Under the pieces are notes generated by a model. It was given only the letters and a program-made list of their open reading frames with translations. It had not been told where the DNA came from and did no database searches. A program made the position numbers and the translations under genes. Positions 50,975 through 61,035 of a stretch of 64,000 nucleotides of DNA are shown here, piece after piece. The DNA is taken from assembly GCF_900258035.1 (NCBI RefSeq), contig NZ_OGTP01000005.1, positions 1 through 64,000 of the forward strand, given 5' to 3'. Each line of letters begins with the position of its first letter. Positions within the stretch are counted from its first letter, which is position 1. The DNA comes from Caballeronia novacaledonica. Its GTDB lineage: Bacteria; Pseudomonadota; Gammaproteobacteria; Burkholderiales; Burkholderiaceae.

Positions 50975-53900
50975 TCATTCCTCGTCCGGCTGCGGCTTCG
51001 GCAGGCCCCACGTCGGCGAAATGCGCCAGATCGCGAACGGCAGCGAATGCGGATTGAGCCGCACGTGCTGACGCCGTCCGCGCCATTCGAATCGCTCGCC
51101 GGTCACCTGATCCTCGACCGCGAGCGCATCCCATTCGCGCACGCCCCAGCGTTCGAGCGTCTGCCACGGCAAGTCGATATCCGCGCCTTGCTCGTTGAAC
51201 GGATCGAGATTGATCGCGACCAGCACGACGTTGTCCCGCGAAGCGTTGGCTTTCTCGAAGAACAGGACGTGATCGTTATGCGCGGGCAGGAAGTTGATGC
51301 CGAGATGCGTCTGCAACGCGGGATTCGCGCGGCGAATGCGATTGAGCGCGGTGATCTCGGTCACGATGTTGCCCGGACGATTCCAGTCCCACGCCTTGAT
51401 TTCGTACTTCTCGGAGTCGAGATACTCCTCGCTGTTCGGCAGCGCGGCCGACTCGCAGAGTTCGAAGCCGCTATACACGCCCCACAGGCCCGATAACGTC
51501 GCCGCCAGCGCCGCGCGAATCACGAAGCCCGGACGCCCCGAGCTTTGCAGAAAGCGCGGATTGATGTCCGGCGTGTTCACGAAGAAGTTCGGGCGGAAGA
51601 ATTCCTTCGCGTCGGTCTGCGTGAGATCGTGCAGATAGTCGATGAAATCACGCTTGCTCTCGCGCCACGTGAAGTATGTGTACGACTGCGAGAAGCCGAG
51701 CTTGGCGAGACGGTTCATCACGCGCGGCCGCGTGAACGCTTCGGAGAGGAAGATCACGTCGGGATGGCGCGCGCGCACGTCGCCGATCACCCATTCCCAG
51801 AACGGGAACGGCTTCGTATGCGGATTGTCGACGCGGAAGATGCGCACGCCCGCCGCGATCCAGTGCAGGAAGACGTCGCGCAAACCGATCCATAAATCGG
51901 GCTTCGCGTCCTGCGCATAGAAGTCCGGATTCACGATGTCCTGATACTTCTTCGGCGGATTCTCCGCATAACGCAGCGTGCCGTCCGGACGCCAGGCGAA
52001 CCACGTCGGATGTTCCTTGAGCCACGGATGATCGGGCGAGCACTGCACCGCGAAGTCGAGCGCGATCTCGAGACCATGTTCGTGCGCGGCTTCGAGCATG
52101 CGCTTGAAGTCGTCGAGATTGCCGAGCTCGGGATGCAGCGCGTCGTGGCCCCCTTCCTTGCCGCCGATCGCATACGGGCTGCCGACATCGCCCGGTTGCG
52201 CGGTCAGCGTGTTGTTCTTGCCCTTGCGGTTCGCGACGCCGATCGGGTGAATCGGCGGGAAATAGAGCACGTCGAAGCCCATCTCGCGGATGCGCGGCAA
52301 CTTGCCGATCACGTCGATGAACGTACCGTGACGATTCACGTCGTCGCTCATCGAGCGCGGGAAGATCTCGTACCAGCTCGCGAAGCGCGCGGCGGCGCGT
52401 TCCGCATCGACGCGATACACGACCGGATCGCGCGACAGGAACGGCCGATGCCGCGCCGCCGCGATGGCCTTCGCGGTGGCCGGCGCGAGCGTGAGTTCGA
52501 GCTTGCGCGCGTCGTCGCCCTTCGTGAATTCCTTGACGATCTTTTCGAGCGGCTTGCTGTCGGCGTCGGGGTCGTCGGCGGTCTTCACTTCGGCGAGAAT
52601 CAGCGCGAACAGATGCTTCGCTTCCGCGACTTCGAGCTCGACGGTCTGTCCGGCCTTCAGTTTCTTCTGCATGTGATCGACGAGCGACGCGTAGTCGTCG
52701 CGCCACGCCATCACGACGAACTCGTGACGGCCCACGCGTTCGAGCGGAATGCGCGCGGACCACAGGTCGAGGCCGGCGGGCTGCACGGCGCGCATCGGCG
52801 CTTCGTGCCAGCCGGTTTCGTCGGCGGCGCGCCATTGCACGGCGGCGGCGATCTTGTCGTGGCCTTCCGCGAAGATCGCGGCCTGAATCTCCAGCGCCTC
52901 GCCGACGATGCGCTTCGCCGGAAAGCGCCCGTGATCGACCGAAGGCGTCACGCTTTCGATCGACACGCGCGGCGCGGCGACCGCCTCGGCGACCGACTTC
53001 TTGTCGGCGGACTTCGCGCCGCGCTTCACTTGCGGCTGCGCGAGCAGGATGAACGGCTCGGCCTCGGCGCGGAAGAGCCGCACTTCGCCCGCCTTCAGCA
53101 TGAACGGCGCGAGGCGTTCGGCCTTGCCCATGGCATCGTCGATGAGCGCGAAGCGCGTGTAGTTGCCCGGCACCGATTCGAGCAGATGCAGCGTATCGAC
53201 ATGCACCGGCGCGACGAGGTCGGGATTGATCACGGCAAGCACGGCGTCGTTGCTGTGACGCAGATCGCCGCCATCCGCGCGGATCAGCGCCGCGTACGGC
53301 GTGCCCGCGCCCGTCAGCGCCCGCAGTTCGCCGACGCTCGACAGCGTGCCGACATTGCGTTGCAAGTCGTTCGCGCGTTTGACGCGCGCCGTGAGGTCGA
53401 TGCGCTTCTCGTTCTTCGCACGTTCGTATTCGGCCGCGATGCCGTATTGCGGCGACATCGGCAGGCCGACGCCGTACTCGAAACCCATCGGCACGAGAAT
53501 GCCCGTGCCGAGCGCGGCGGCGGTGTCGAGGGCGCGCGTGTATGCACGTTCGACGAGCGCGGTGTCGCTCGTGTCGGAGAGATCGCTGATGAGCCGCGCG
53601 CCGAACGGTTCTTCGGGAAACGTCACCGTCGATGCAATGCGCGACAGCGCCGCGTGTTCATCGAAGAGCCACGCGCTCTTGAAATCCCACCAGCGCGTCG
53701 ATGCGAACACGGCATCGAACGCGGCGTCGGCGAGGCCATGCAGATCATGGCGCGTGACGCCGACGGTCCATGCGAGCCAGCGCGTCTCGGGATGCTTCTC
53801 GCGCACCGCCGCGCCGAGCCTGCGCCACACGTGCGCGGGCACCGCATGCGGCGAATCGAAGCGAAAGCCGCCGACGCCCGCGTCGGCGAGCAGGTTCAAC

Positions 53901-54376
53901 TCGCGCGCCCACCATTCGGTCAGATGATGCGCGGCTTCGCCATCGGCGAAGTTCGCCCACGCGACATCGCGCCGGCTCGGCGGCTTGCGCGGATCGAGCC
54001 GCGCATCGGCGCTCTCGAACGGCTGGAACCAGTGTTTGTTGTCCTGATAGAGCCCGCCTTCCGCGCTCACGCGATCGATCACGACATCGACGAGCAGCGT
54101 GAGCTTGTGCTTCTTCGCGGCGTCGGCGAGCTGGCGCAGGCCATCGGATGCGCTCGCATCGGATTCGAAGACGGCATGCAGCCGATGATGATCCGCGACC
54201 GCCTCGCGATGCCCGTTGCTGCCGGGCACGAACGGCGAGCCGATCAGGACGTGATCGAAGCCGAGCGCGGCCGCATGCCGGAACTGGTCGGGCCAGTTCG
54301 CGAGCGGACCGACGAGCAGGGGATCGATGAAGTAAATACGCGGCGCGTACGCATGATGAGCTTGATGGTTTTCCAT
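50975..54376 (-). CDS. glgE: Maltose-1-phosphate maltosyltransferase with extra N-terminal GH13-like module
   Basis: 1133 residues, far longer than the roughly 650-700 of a minimal GlgE. The C-terminal two thirds (about 480-1133) is GlgE: YFPPIHPIGVANRKGKNN, nucleophile D850 in FRVDNPHTKPFPFWEWVIGD and acid E879 in FLSEAFTRP. It extends alpha-1,4 glucans from maltose-1-phosphate. The first 460 residues are a second GH13-like module with D174 in FRFDSPHAVP but a tryptophan (W203) where the acid should be. The ATG at 54376 is preferred; a GTG at 54442 would add 22 residues and lacks a ribosome site. The treS-maltokinase gene follows 67 bases later. Confidence 0.93.
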   Translation of the reverse strand: MENHQAHHAYAPRIYFIDPLLVGPLANWPDQFRHAAALGFDHVLIGSPFVPGSNGHREAVADHHRLHAVFESDASASDGLRQLADAAKKHKLTLLVDVVIDRVSAEGGLYQDNKHWFQPFESADARLDPRKPPSRRDVAWANFADGEAAHHLTEWWARELNLLADAGVGGFRFDSPHAVPAHVWRRLGAAVREKHPETRWLAWTVGVTRHDLHGLADAAFDAVFASTRWWDFKSAWLFDEHAALSRIASTVTFPEEPFGARLISDLSDTSDTALVERAYTRALDTAAALGTGILVPMGFEYGVGLPMSPQYGIAAEYERAKNEKRIDLTARVKRANDLQRNVGTLSSVGELRALTGAGTPYAALIRADGGDLRHSNDAVLAVINPDLVAPVHVDTLHLLESVPGNYTRFALIDDAMGKAERLAPFMLKAGEVRLFRAEAEPFILLAQPQVKRGAKSADKKSVAEAVAAPRVSIESVTPSVDHGRFPAKRIVGEALEIQAAIFAEGHDKIAAAVQWRAADETGWHEAPMRAVQPAGLDLWSARIPLERVGRHEFVVMAWRDDYASLVDHMQKKLKAGQTVELEVAEAKHLFALILAEVKTADDPDADSKPLEKIVKEFTKGDDARKLELTLAPATAKAIAAARHRPFLSRDPVVYRVDAERAAARFASWYEIFPRSMSDDVNRHGTFIDVIGKLPRIREMGFDVLYFPPIHPIGVANRKGKNNTLTAQPGDVGSPYAIGGKEGGHDALHPELGNLDDFKRMLEAAHEHGLEIALDFAVQCSPDHPWLKEHPTWFAWRPDGTLRYAENPPKKYQDIVNPDFYAQDAKPDLWIGLRDVFLHWIAAGVRIFRVDNPHTKPFPFWEWVIGDVRARHPDVIFLSEAFTRPRVMNRLAKLGFSQSYTYFTWRESKRDFIDYLHDLTQTDAKEFFRPNFFVNTPDINPRFLQSSGRPGFVIRAALAATLSGLWGVYSGFELCESAALPNSEEYLDSEKYEIKAWDWNRPGNIVTEITALNRIRRANPALQTHLGINFLPAHNDHVLFFEKANASRDNVVLVAINLDPFNEQGADIDLPWQTLERWGVREWDALAVEDQVTGERFEWRGRRQHVRLNPHSLPFAIWRISPTWGLPKPQPDEE

Positions 54377-54738
54377 CGTTCGTCTTTTCCAGAGTCGTCC
54401 TGCGGTGGCGGGGATGCGGGCATCAATCGCGATCACGCTCACGGGCCAAACTGCTGAAGAGCCGGTCCGCGCATACGGAATCGCGCGGAGCTCAGGCGGA
54501 ACTCAGATTACACCTGGCGCCGCGTGAATCGACGCCTGCCTGGCCGCGTATCGCGATGCACCGTGCATCGAGCGCTGGTCGCGCTCACGGTGGGCGCCAC
54601 GATCCCAAGTGATTACCTTTGGGGCGTTCCCTTCGGTCAACGCACGGGGCACGGCAGCACGTTGCGTGCCGCGCCCGGCGAGTGCCCGGTTCGGCTTTGC
54701 ATCAAGGCACTACTATGGAACAACTGCGCCGCACGTGC
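54377..54738. other. Gap between glgA and glgE
   Basis: 362 bases with no supported gene. A short CCCAA/TTGGG inverted repeat without T-run is the only structure. It may carry a promoter for the glgE-treS-glgB operon, but I see no clear boxes. Confidence 0.35.
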
Positions 54739-56397
54739 TCACGCGGTGCGCGCAAGCGAATGCGCGTCCTGCACATGAGCCTGCGCGGGCGTATGCATGA
54801 TGTCGTCGGGCACGCGGCGGGCGCGCAACGTCGAACGGCTCGGACGCGCGTCGCTCAGGCCGACGTACAGTGCGACCATCTTCGTCAGGGCTTCGTTCCA
54901 TCCGAAATCGCAGGACATCGCGTTGCGCTGCAGCGCGCGCCACACTTGCGGACGCATGTAGGCGTCGAGCGCGCGGCTCGCGGCGTTGATGACATCGTCG
55001 GCGCGTTCGCCATCGAAGAGAAAGCCCGTGGGGGCGTGCGAGGTACGCGCCGCGGGCATCGACGCGACAGGCGTGTCATGCGTGCCGTCGCGCAGATAAA
55101 TCGCGGGACGCAGCGCGTCGCGCACGCCTTGCGCGGCGTTTTGCGCCGCATCGGCGATCGTATCGGCGAGGCCGCCCACGCGCGACGCGACCGGCAGCGT
55201 GCCGTAGCGCATCGCGTACATCTGCGTCAGGCCGCACGGCTCGAAGCGGCTGCCGTGCAGCAGGAGATCCGCGCCCGCGTGCAGGGCATGCGCGCGCCGT
55301 TCGTCATATCCGATATACACGCCCACGCGATCCGGCCATTCCTGGGCGAGCTTCCTGAAACCCTTCTCGATATACGCCTCGCCCTTGCCGATCACCGCGA
55401 GTTGCAGGCGCGGATGTTTTTCGAGCAAACGCGGCAGCGCTTCGAGCACGACATCGGCGAGCTTCTGGCCGGTCATGCGGCTGCCGATCGCCATGAGCGG
55501 CGCGAACGGATCGACGGGCAAACCGAACCTGCGTTGCAGCGCGCGCTTGCAGGCGTGCTTGCCGCGCATGTCGTCGAACGAATAGTTGCGTTCGATCAGC
55601 GGATCGGCGGCGGGGTTCCACGTACCTTCGTCGATGCCGTTGACGACGCCCGTCAGCTTGTCGGCACAGCTTTGCAGCACGCCTTCCATCAGATGACCGA
55701 AACGCGGCGTGAGGATCTCGCGCGCGTAGGTTTCGGAGACGGTCGTCACGCGGTCCGCATGCACGATGCCCGCTTTCATCAGACTCAGCGCGCCGTAGAA
55801 CTCGATGCTCCGCGGATCGCTGAGCGCATGAACCAGCCACTTCTCCGGCACGCCGAGCGACGCACCAAGCGAGAGCGCGTAGTTGCCCTGGAATGCGAGA
55901 TTGTGGATCGTGAATACGCTTTTCGCGTGCACGCCCGCGTGTTTCATCAGCAGCGGCGTGAGGCCCGTATGCCAGTCGTGCGCATGAACGATGTCCGGCT
56001 TCTTCACGCCGCGCACGCCCTCGGCGATTCTGACGGCGGCCGCCGAGAGCGTCGCGAAGCGGATCGCGTTGTCGGGGTAGTCGCGGCCCTGCGCGTCCTG
56101 ATAGAGGCCGGTGCGCGCATAGAGCGCGTCGCAGCGCAGCAGCAGCACCGGCACGCCCGTCTCGGGCATGCGGCCGCGCAGGAGCGCCGCATCGCCGCCG
56201 GGCAGGCCGGTGAGCGTGCCGACCTTGCTCAGACCTTGCGCCTGAGCAACTGCATTCGGGTAAGCGGGAAGCAGGATGGTGGCATCGACGCCGGCTTCGC
56301 GCAGCGCGGCAGCGTAGGCGCTGACCATGTCGCCGAGTCCGCCGGTCTTGGCGAGCGGGACGGCTTCGGAGGCGACCAGCAGAACGTTCAAAGGCAA
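54739..56397 (-). CDS. glgA: Glycogen synthase
   Basis: 552 residues from a TTG at 56397, chosen because AGGAG lies six bases before it and homology begins there (PLNVLLVASEAVP). It transfers glucose from ADP-glucose to the glucan end (GT5). The ADP-glucose motif KTGGLGD is at 17-23; RFEPCGLTQMYAMRYGTLP and SRVGGLADT are the C-terminal signatures. No glgC (ADP-glucose pyrophosphorylase) is in the window. It is the first gene of the alpha-glucan block on this strand. Confidence 0.95.
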   Translation of the reverse strand: MPLNVLLVASEAVPLAKTGGLGDMVSAYAAALREAGVDATILLPAYPNAVAQAQGLSKVGTLTGLPGGDAALLRGRMPETGVPVLLLRCDALYARTGLYQDAQGRDYPDNAIRFATLSAAAVRIAEGVRGVKKPDIVHAHDWHTGLTPLLMKHAGVHAKSVFTIHNLAFQGNYALSLGASLGVPEKWLVHALSDPRSIEFYGALSLMKAGIVHADRVTTVSETYAREILTPRFGHLMEGVLQSCADKLTGVVNGIDEGTWNPAADPLIERNYSFDDMRGKHACKRALQRRFGLPVDPFAPLMAIGSRMTGQKLADVVLEALPRLLEKHPRLQLAVIGKGEAYIEKGFRKLAQEWPDRVGVYIGYDERRAHALHAGADLLLHGSRFEPCGLTQMYAMRYGTLPVASRVGGLADTIADAAQNAAQGVRDALRPAIYLRDGTHDTPVASMPAARTSHAPTGFLFDGERADDVINAASRALDAYMRPQVWRALQRNAMSCDFGWNEALTKMVALYVGLSDARPSRSTLRARRVPDDIMHTPAQAHVQDAHSLARTA

Positions 56398-56689
56398 AGT
56401 GGGCTCCTGAAAGAGCAACGCGCGGGCGACGAGCCGCGCATGCGAGCGCTGATCGGGGTTTCGTCTGAAATGGCTGGCGCAGTGCAGCAATCGGTGTGCC
56501 ACGGGCTCGGGCGTGTGTGCGGCGTATCGCATTTCATGCGCGCCGATGACACGGCAAGACCGCCGGCGCGCGCGTCCGGCAAGGCGCGAAACGGCACGAG
56601 CGTGCCGCGTGTAAAACTGACTGCGGCGCGCGTCGCGTTTTTACACGGCGTATCCGACGAGCTTATTGAGCGCGCGTGACAGCGTCGTT

Positions 56690-57346
56690 TCAGCCGCCGA
56701 CCATGCTCGCGGCGATGTTGATCGAGAGCCCGAGCACCGCGAGATTGAAGAAGAACGACATGACCGCCTGTCCGAGCGCGGTGCGCCGCGCGGATGTCGA
56801 TGCGAGCGCGACGTCGGCGGTCTGGGACGCGACCGCGATCGTGAAGGAGAAGTAGAGGAAGTCCCAGTAGTCCGGCTTCAGATGACGGTCGGGAAACTTG
56901 AGCGCGGGATCGTTATCCGGCGACTGGTAGTAATGCCGCGCGTAGTGCAGCGTGAACATCGTGGGAATCAGGAACCACGCGCCGAGCATCGTTGCGCCGG
57001 TCAGCAGATAGTGCGGCAGCGCCTGGGCGCCGAGGCTTTTCGCCGTCGCCAGTTCCACGACGATCGCGACGATGCTCGCGATCGCCGCGATGCTCACGAC
57101 GATCAGCACGGTCGCGGCGTTTTCGTCTTCGCGTTCGGCGAGCGTCTGCACGTCGCTCTGGCGCGCGGTCGCCATCCGCAGCCAGATCAGCGCGAGATAG
57201 AGCCACACGGCCGCGTCCCAGCCGATCAGCGCGCGGGCGGTCGGCCGCACGTGCGCCGGAACCAGAGCGGCCACGACGCAGCCAACAGCCAGGCCGACCA
57301 AGGCGCGCGGCCGGTTACGCAGAACGGGCGGGAGAAAGGGCTTCAT
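56690..57346 (-). CDS. DUF1345 family membrane protein
   Basis: 218 residues from the ATG at 57346; a GTG at 57385 would add 13 residues. About five hydrophobic segments are seen, with the family-like stretch [25 protein letters not shown] quoted here in parts: [12 protein letters not shown] and ASQTADVAL. The family has no assigned function. The 292-base stretch between this gene and glgA has no other gene. Confidence 0.85.
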   Translation of the reverse strand: MKPFLPPVLRNRPRALVGLAVGCVVAALVPAHVRPTARALIGWDAAVWLYLALIWLRMATARQSDVQTLAEREDENAATVLIVVSIAAIASIVAIVVELATAKSLGAQALPHYLLTGATMLGAWFLIPTMFTLHYARHYYQSPDNDPALKFPDRHLKPDYWDFLYFSFTIAVASQTADVALASTSARRTALGQAVMSFFFNLAVLGLSINIAASMVGG

Positions 57347-57620
57347 TTTTCTTTTGTCCAATGAGAGCGAGGCGTTCCGATTCACGCGATTATTGCCCGC
57401 ACGCCTTTCAGGAAGCTGAGTTCATGACGCGATCATCGAGGAACGCATTCGTTCGACGAGGCAATAACTACGGTCCCGAGGGCCGCCGCGCGGCAGCTTT
57501 TACGCTTGAATCCGGCCTGCCGGTAACGCCGCTGTAACGAGTGTGGATACGGCTTGCGGACTGCTTGCAAAAGCGAGGCAGCACTCACATTCCGTCATTG
57601 AGCAGCGCTATGATTGGCGC

Positions 57621-58358
57621 ATGAATGGTCCTACATGTCCTATCGTCTGCAGGCATCCCGCGAATGACATCGGCCGCGATTTCGTGGTCGGTGATCTGCA
57701 CGGCTGCATGGATGCGCTGCGCTTTCTTCTGCACGAAATCGGCTTCGATGGTGCACGGGACCGGCTGTTCTCCGTCGGCGATCTGGTCGATCGCGGCACG
57801 GATTCGCTCGCGGCCATCGATCTCATCGACAAGCCGTGGTTCCATGCGGTGCTCGGCAATCACGAGGAAGCGCTGATCTCGGTCGCGACGGGCGAAATGC
57901 GCCGTCAGTCGTGGTATGCGATCGGCGGCTCGTGGGCCGACACGATTCCCGACGATGAACTCGCCGTGCTCGCGACGCGGCTCTCGACGTTGCCGCTCGT
58001 GCGCATCGTCGGCGAGGGCGAGCGGCGCTTCAACGTGCTGCACGCGGAATTCTTCGGCAACGACGCCGAACTCGACGCCGGCGATTTCCACGACGACGTG
58101 CGCAACCAGATTCTGTGGGGCCGCGGCCTCGCGCTCGGTCACGCGGACCCGCAGCAACAGCTCGGTCTCTCGCCCACTTACTGCGGCCATACGCCGACGC
58201 GCACGGTGAAGCAGATCGGCTCGCAGATTTACATCGACACCTGCGCGTTCGCGCCGGAAGGCCGGCTGACGATCGTCCAGGCCGGCACCGAGGAGCGCTG
58301 GTCCGTGAAGGAGCGCTGGGCCGCTTCCGAAGGCGCGCGCGAACTCGCGCTGCCCTGA
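57621..58358 (+). CDS. Metallophosphatase of the PP2A/PrpA type
   Basis: 245 residues from the ATG at 57621; no strong ribosome site fixes the start and an in-frame ATG at 57543 is possible. The metal-binding signatures of calcineurin-like phosphatases are complete: GDLHG (24-28), GDLVDRG and GNHE, the set shared by lambda phosphatase and E. coli PrpA/PrpB. It would remove phosphate from Ser/Thr proteins or small molecules in the cytoplasm. It is followed after 74 bases by the topoisomerase gene. Confidence 0.9.
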   Translation: MNGPTCPIVCRHPANDIGRDFVVGDLHGCMDALRFLLHEIGFDGARDRLFSVGDLVDRGTDSLAAIDLIDKPWFHAVLGNHEEALISVATGEMRRQSWYAIGGSWADTIPDDELAVLATRLSTLPLVRIVGEGERRFNVLHAEFFGNDAELDAGDFHDDVRNQILWGRGLALGHADPQQQLGLSPTYCGHTPTRTVKQIGSQIYIDTCAFAPEGRLTIVQAGTEERWSVKERWAASEGARELALP

Positions 58359-58432
58359 CCGCTCCCGCGACCCGGCACGCACGTTGCTCGAAGCTTCGCC
58401 ATGAATCGAAGGTCAATCAGGCGAGGCGCGCG

Positions 58433-59752
58433 GTGGCGAGAATCGGAAGGAACAACGAGACGGGCGGCGGAGCCAGCGACGGTTTGACGGGCGGCGTGCA
58501 AGGTTGCCCCGAGGATCTGCCGCCGGGCCTGCGCTACATGGACGACTCGCGGCGCGGCTACACGCGCGAGTGGATCGACGGCGCGTTCGCCTTCTTCAAC
58601 ACACAAGGCAAGCGTATCGACGACGAAGCCGAGATTCGCCGCATCAACGCGCTCGCCATTCCGCCCGCCTATATCGATGTCTGGATCTGCCCCGATTCGC
58701 GCGGCCATCTCCAGGCGACCGGGCGCGATGCGCGTGGGCGCAAGCAATATCGCTATCACGCGCAATGGCGCGAAACCCGCGACGCCAACAAGTACGAGCG
58801 CATGCTCGCGTTTTCCGTGGTGCTGCCGAAGCTGCGTTCACGCGTGGCGCGCGATCTGAAGCTCGACGGCATGCCGCGCAACAAGGTGCTCGCGACCGTC
58901 GTGCGCTTGCTCGACACGACGCTCATCCGCGTCGGCAGTGAGGAATACGCGCGGGAGAATCGCTCGTATGGACTGACGACCTTGCGAAAGCGTCATCTGA
59001 AGGTGTCGGCGGGGACGCTCAGGTTCAGGTTTCGCGGCAAGAGCGGCATCGAGCACGATGTCGCGGTGAGCGACGCGCGTGTCGCGCGCATCGTCAGGCG
59101 CTGCATGGACTTGCCGGGGCAGGATCTTTTCCAGTATCTCGATGCGGACGGCACGCGCCATACCGTTTCCTCGTCCGACATCAACGAGTATCTGCACGAG
59201 ATCACGGGCGCGGACTTCACCGCGAAGGACTATCGCACGTGGGCCGGCAGCGTGTTCGCGCTCGCGGCGCTCAGACGGTTGAAATGGGAGACCGTGACGG
59301 AGGCGCGCAGGCATGTCGTCGGCACGATCAAGGAAGTCGCGCAACTGCTGCGCAACACGCCCGCCGTGTGCCGCAAGTGCTACGTGCATCCGGCGGTGAT
59401 CGACGCATTCGAGGCGGGCGAGCTTGCCGAGACGATGTCCGCGTCGCGCCGGCATGGCCTCAGGACGGACGAGGCCGCGCTCGCGATCTTCCTCGAAAAG
59501 GACGCCAAACGCCGTACACGCGAGGCGGCGCGCAGGAATCGCAAGGGCGAGGCGCCAAGCGACACGCGTCTGACGCGGCTGCTCACGGAATCGAGCCGCA
59601 AGGCGCGCGCCGGCGGGCTCAAGTCGAGCGCCAAGAACGCGGCTTCGCAGGCGCTGGAGCACGTCGCGAAGAAACCGGCGAGGAAGGCGGCGCGACCGGC
59701 GTCGAAAAAGCTCGCGCGTACCCGCACCGAAACGGCAATCGCGATCCGCTGA
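58433..59752 (+). CDS. DNA topoisomerase IB (eukaryotic/poxvirus type)
   Basis: 439 residues from a GTG at 58433, with GAGG six bases upstream; a longer frame to 58115 overlaps the phosphatase gene in another frame and is rejected. It relaxes supercoils by single-strand cutting. The N-terminal domain (LPPGLRYMDDSRRGYTREW, IPPAYIDVWICP) and the catalytic domain are complete: RVGSEEYARENRSYGLTTL, KDYRTWAGS and the active-site tyrosine in CRKCYVHPAV. The last 90 residues are Lys/Arg/Ala-rich, likely a DNA-binding tail. Bacterial IB enzymes are scattered among soil and plant bacteria. Confidence 0.93.
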   Translation: MARIGRNNETGGGASDGLTGGVQGCPEDLPPGLRYMDDSRRGYTREWIDGAFAFFNTQGKRIDDEAEIRRINALAIPPAYIDVWICPDSRGHLQATGRDARGRKQYRYHAQWRETRDANKYERMLAFSVVLPKLRSRVARDLKLDGMPRNKVLATVVRLLDTTLIRVGSEEYARENRSYGLTTLRKRHLKVSAGTLRFRFRGKSGIEHDVAVSDARVARIVRRCMDLPGQDLFQYLDADGTRHTVSSSDINEYLHEITGADFTAKDYRTWAGSVFALAALRRLKWETVTEARRHVVGTIKEVAQLLRNTPAVCRKCYVHPAVIDAFEAGELAETMSASRRHGLRTDEAALAIFLEKDAKRRTREAARRNRKGEAPSDTRLTRLLTESSRKARAGGLKSSAKNAASQALEHVAKKPARKAARPASKKLARTRTETAIAIR

Positions 59753-59773
59753 AGCATGTGAAACGTTTGCTTT

Positions 59774-60505
59774 TCAGCCGACTTGATTCAGCTCGAATAC
59801 GGAGTCGATCGTCTCGCCGTTCCAGTTGTATTCCAGATAGGCGGCGTGGCGGCAATCGCGCAGCATTGTCGTGCGCAGGGCGGCGAGGCATTCGCCTTCC
59901 GGATCGCGCACCGACGGATACACGATCCCAGGCGCGTTCGCCGCGCGCACCGCGTGTCCGAGCGACTTGCCGGGTGCGTAATCGTCGGGCGCGAGAATGC
60001 GCGGATCGAGGCCCGCGCGAGCGATCGCGTCGCCACGCAAATCGACGACTTCGCCATGCGCCAGCACCGTGTAGAGACGCATCTGCTGGCGCAGCGGCGC
60101 TTCGTTCGTCGCCGCGAGAAAGAGGCCGGCGTGATAGCGCGTTTCCGCGATCGCGGTCCGCCGTTCCCGGCCGCAATAGAAGACGCCGTAGCTGCCGTCG
60201 GAAAAGCGGCTGCCGTTCGGGTTCAGATGCGTGAACGCGGCCATGATCGGCCCGCAGCCCGGCCCGAAGCAGCGTTCGTCGGGCGGCACGAGATCGAGTT
60301 CGCCGACTTCGGTGCGCAGGCGGTCGTTGGTCATCGCTTCGAGCGCGTAGAGGGCTTCGAAATCCTGCGGCGACGCCACCCGATCGAACAGGTTGACGGC
60401 CGGAAAACGCGTGGGAATCACGCGATACGCGGGCGTCCAGTCGATCAGGCTGTGCGGCCACTGCTCGCGCCAGTTCGGTGTGTCCTTGCTGAATGCAATC
60501 CCCAT
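59774..60505 (-). CDS. RES-domain toxin
   Basis: 243 residues from the ATG at 60505, which shares one base with the antitoxin stop (TGATG). The RES signature residues are visible: R in YRVIP, the GSRFSDGSYGVFYCGRE stretch, and the E in AETRYH, with a final conserved S/N region. RES toxins degrade NAD+ in other bacteria. The protein is complete. It converges with the topoisomerase gene, 21 bases apart. Confidence 0.88.
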   Translation of the reverse strand: MGIAFSKDTPNWREQWPHSLIDWTPAYRVIPTRFPAVNLFDRVASPQDFEALYALEAMTNDRLRTEVGELDLVPPDERCFGPGCGPIMAAFTHLNPNGSRFSDGSYGVFYCGRERRTAIAETRYHAGLFLAATNEAPLRQQMRLYTVLAHGEVVDLRGDAIARAGLDPRILAPDDYAPGKSLGHAVRAANAPGIVYPSVRDPEGECLAALRTTMLRDCRHAAYLEYNWNGETIDSVFELNQVG

Positions 60506-60942
60506 CACGCCCAGCCGCCTCGCATTGCGTCGAGATACTGGCGCACGGCGACCAGATCGCTGATATTGCCCGCCAGCAGGCGATCGAGCGCCGGATGCCC
60601 GCCGAAGGGCGGCGCGGCGTTGGGGCGGCGAATCCAGGTATCGGCGGCTTTCGGGTCGGGCAGAAGGATTTGCAGCGCCTTGTAGATGCCGAGAATCAGC
60701 GAAAGGCGCTCCAGCGTGTCGCGCGCGAGCCGCGCGGAGTGCGGCGCGGCCTTCCATTTGAAGAACGTGGAGCGGCCGGGCGAGCCGAGCAGGGTGATCT
60801 GCTCTTCGGCCGACAGCCTCCAGTCGCGGGCGATGTTGAAGAACGCGCGCAGGCCGGCGGCGGAAAGATCGCCCGAATCCAGCGCCGGGCGCGGCGCCGG
60901 ATGGCCGGCCGGCGCGAGTTCGGCGCGTGCGGCGTTGGACAT
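60505..60942 (-). CDS. Xre/MbcA/ParS-type antitoxin (DUF2384)
   Basis: 145 residues. The N-terminal half (about 40-90, DWRLSAEEQITLLGSPGRST) is an Xre-like helix-turn-helix; the C-terminal half (WIRRPNAAPPFGGHPALDRL, LVAVRQYLDA) is the DUF2384 toxin-binding domain. It neutralises the adjacent RES protein and likely represses its own promoter. GGAG lies eight bases before the ATG. Confidence 0.9.
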   Translation of the reverse strand: MSNAARAELAPAGHPAPRPALDSGDLSAAGLRAFFNIARDWRLSAEEQITLLGSPGRSTFFKWKAAPHSARLARDTLERLSLILGIYKALQILLPDPKAADTWIRRPNAAPPFGGHPALDRLLAGNISDLVAVRQYLDAMRGGWA

Positions 60943-60973
60943 ATCGTTAAGTCTCCAAAGGAACTTGTTTCAC

Positions 60974-61001
60974 ATATTAGTCCACATTTGGATTAATACA
61001 A
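60974..61001 (-). promoter_or_regulatory. Promoter of the RES/Xre operon with overlapping operator
   Basis: On the minus strand TTGTAT (60996-61001) and TAATAT (60974-60979) are separated by 16 bases. Between them lies an inverted repeat ATTAGTCC-ACATTT-GGATTAAT (60976-60997), 7 of 8 positions paired. The layout suits autorepression by the antitoxin. Confidence 0.65.
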
Positions 61002-61035
61002 GCGCGTCATGATTGTTTTTGCTGGCAGCGCCGGA

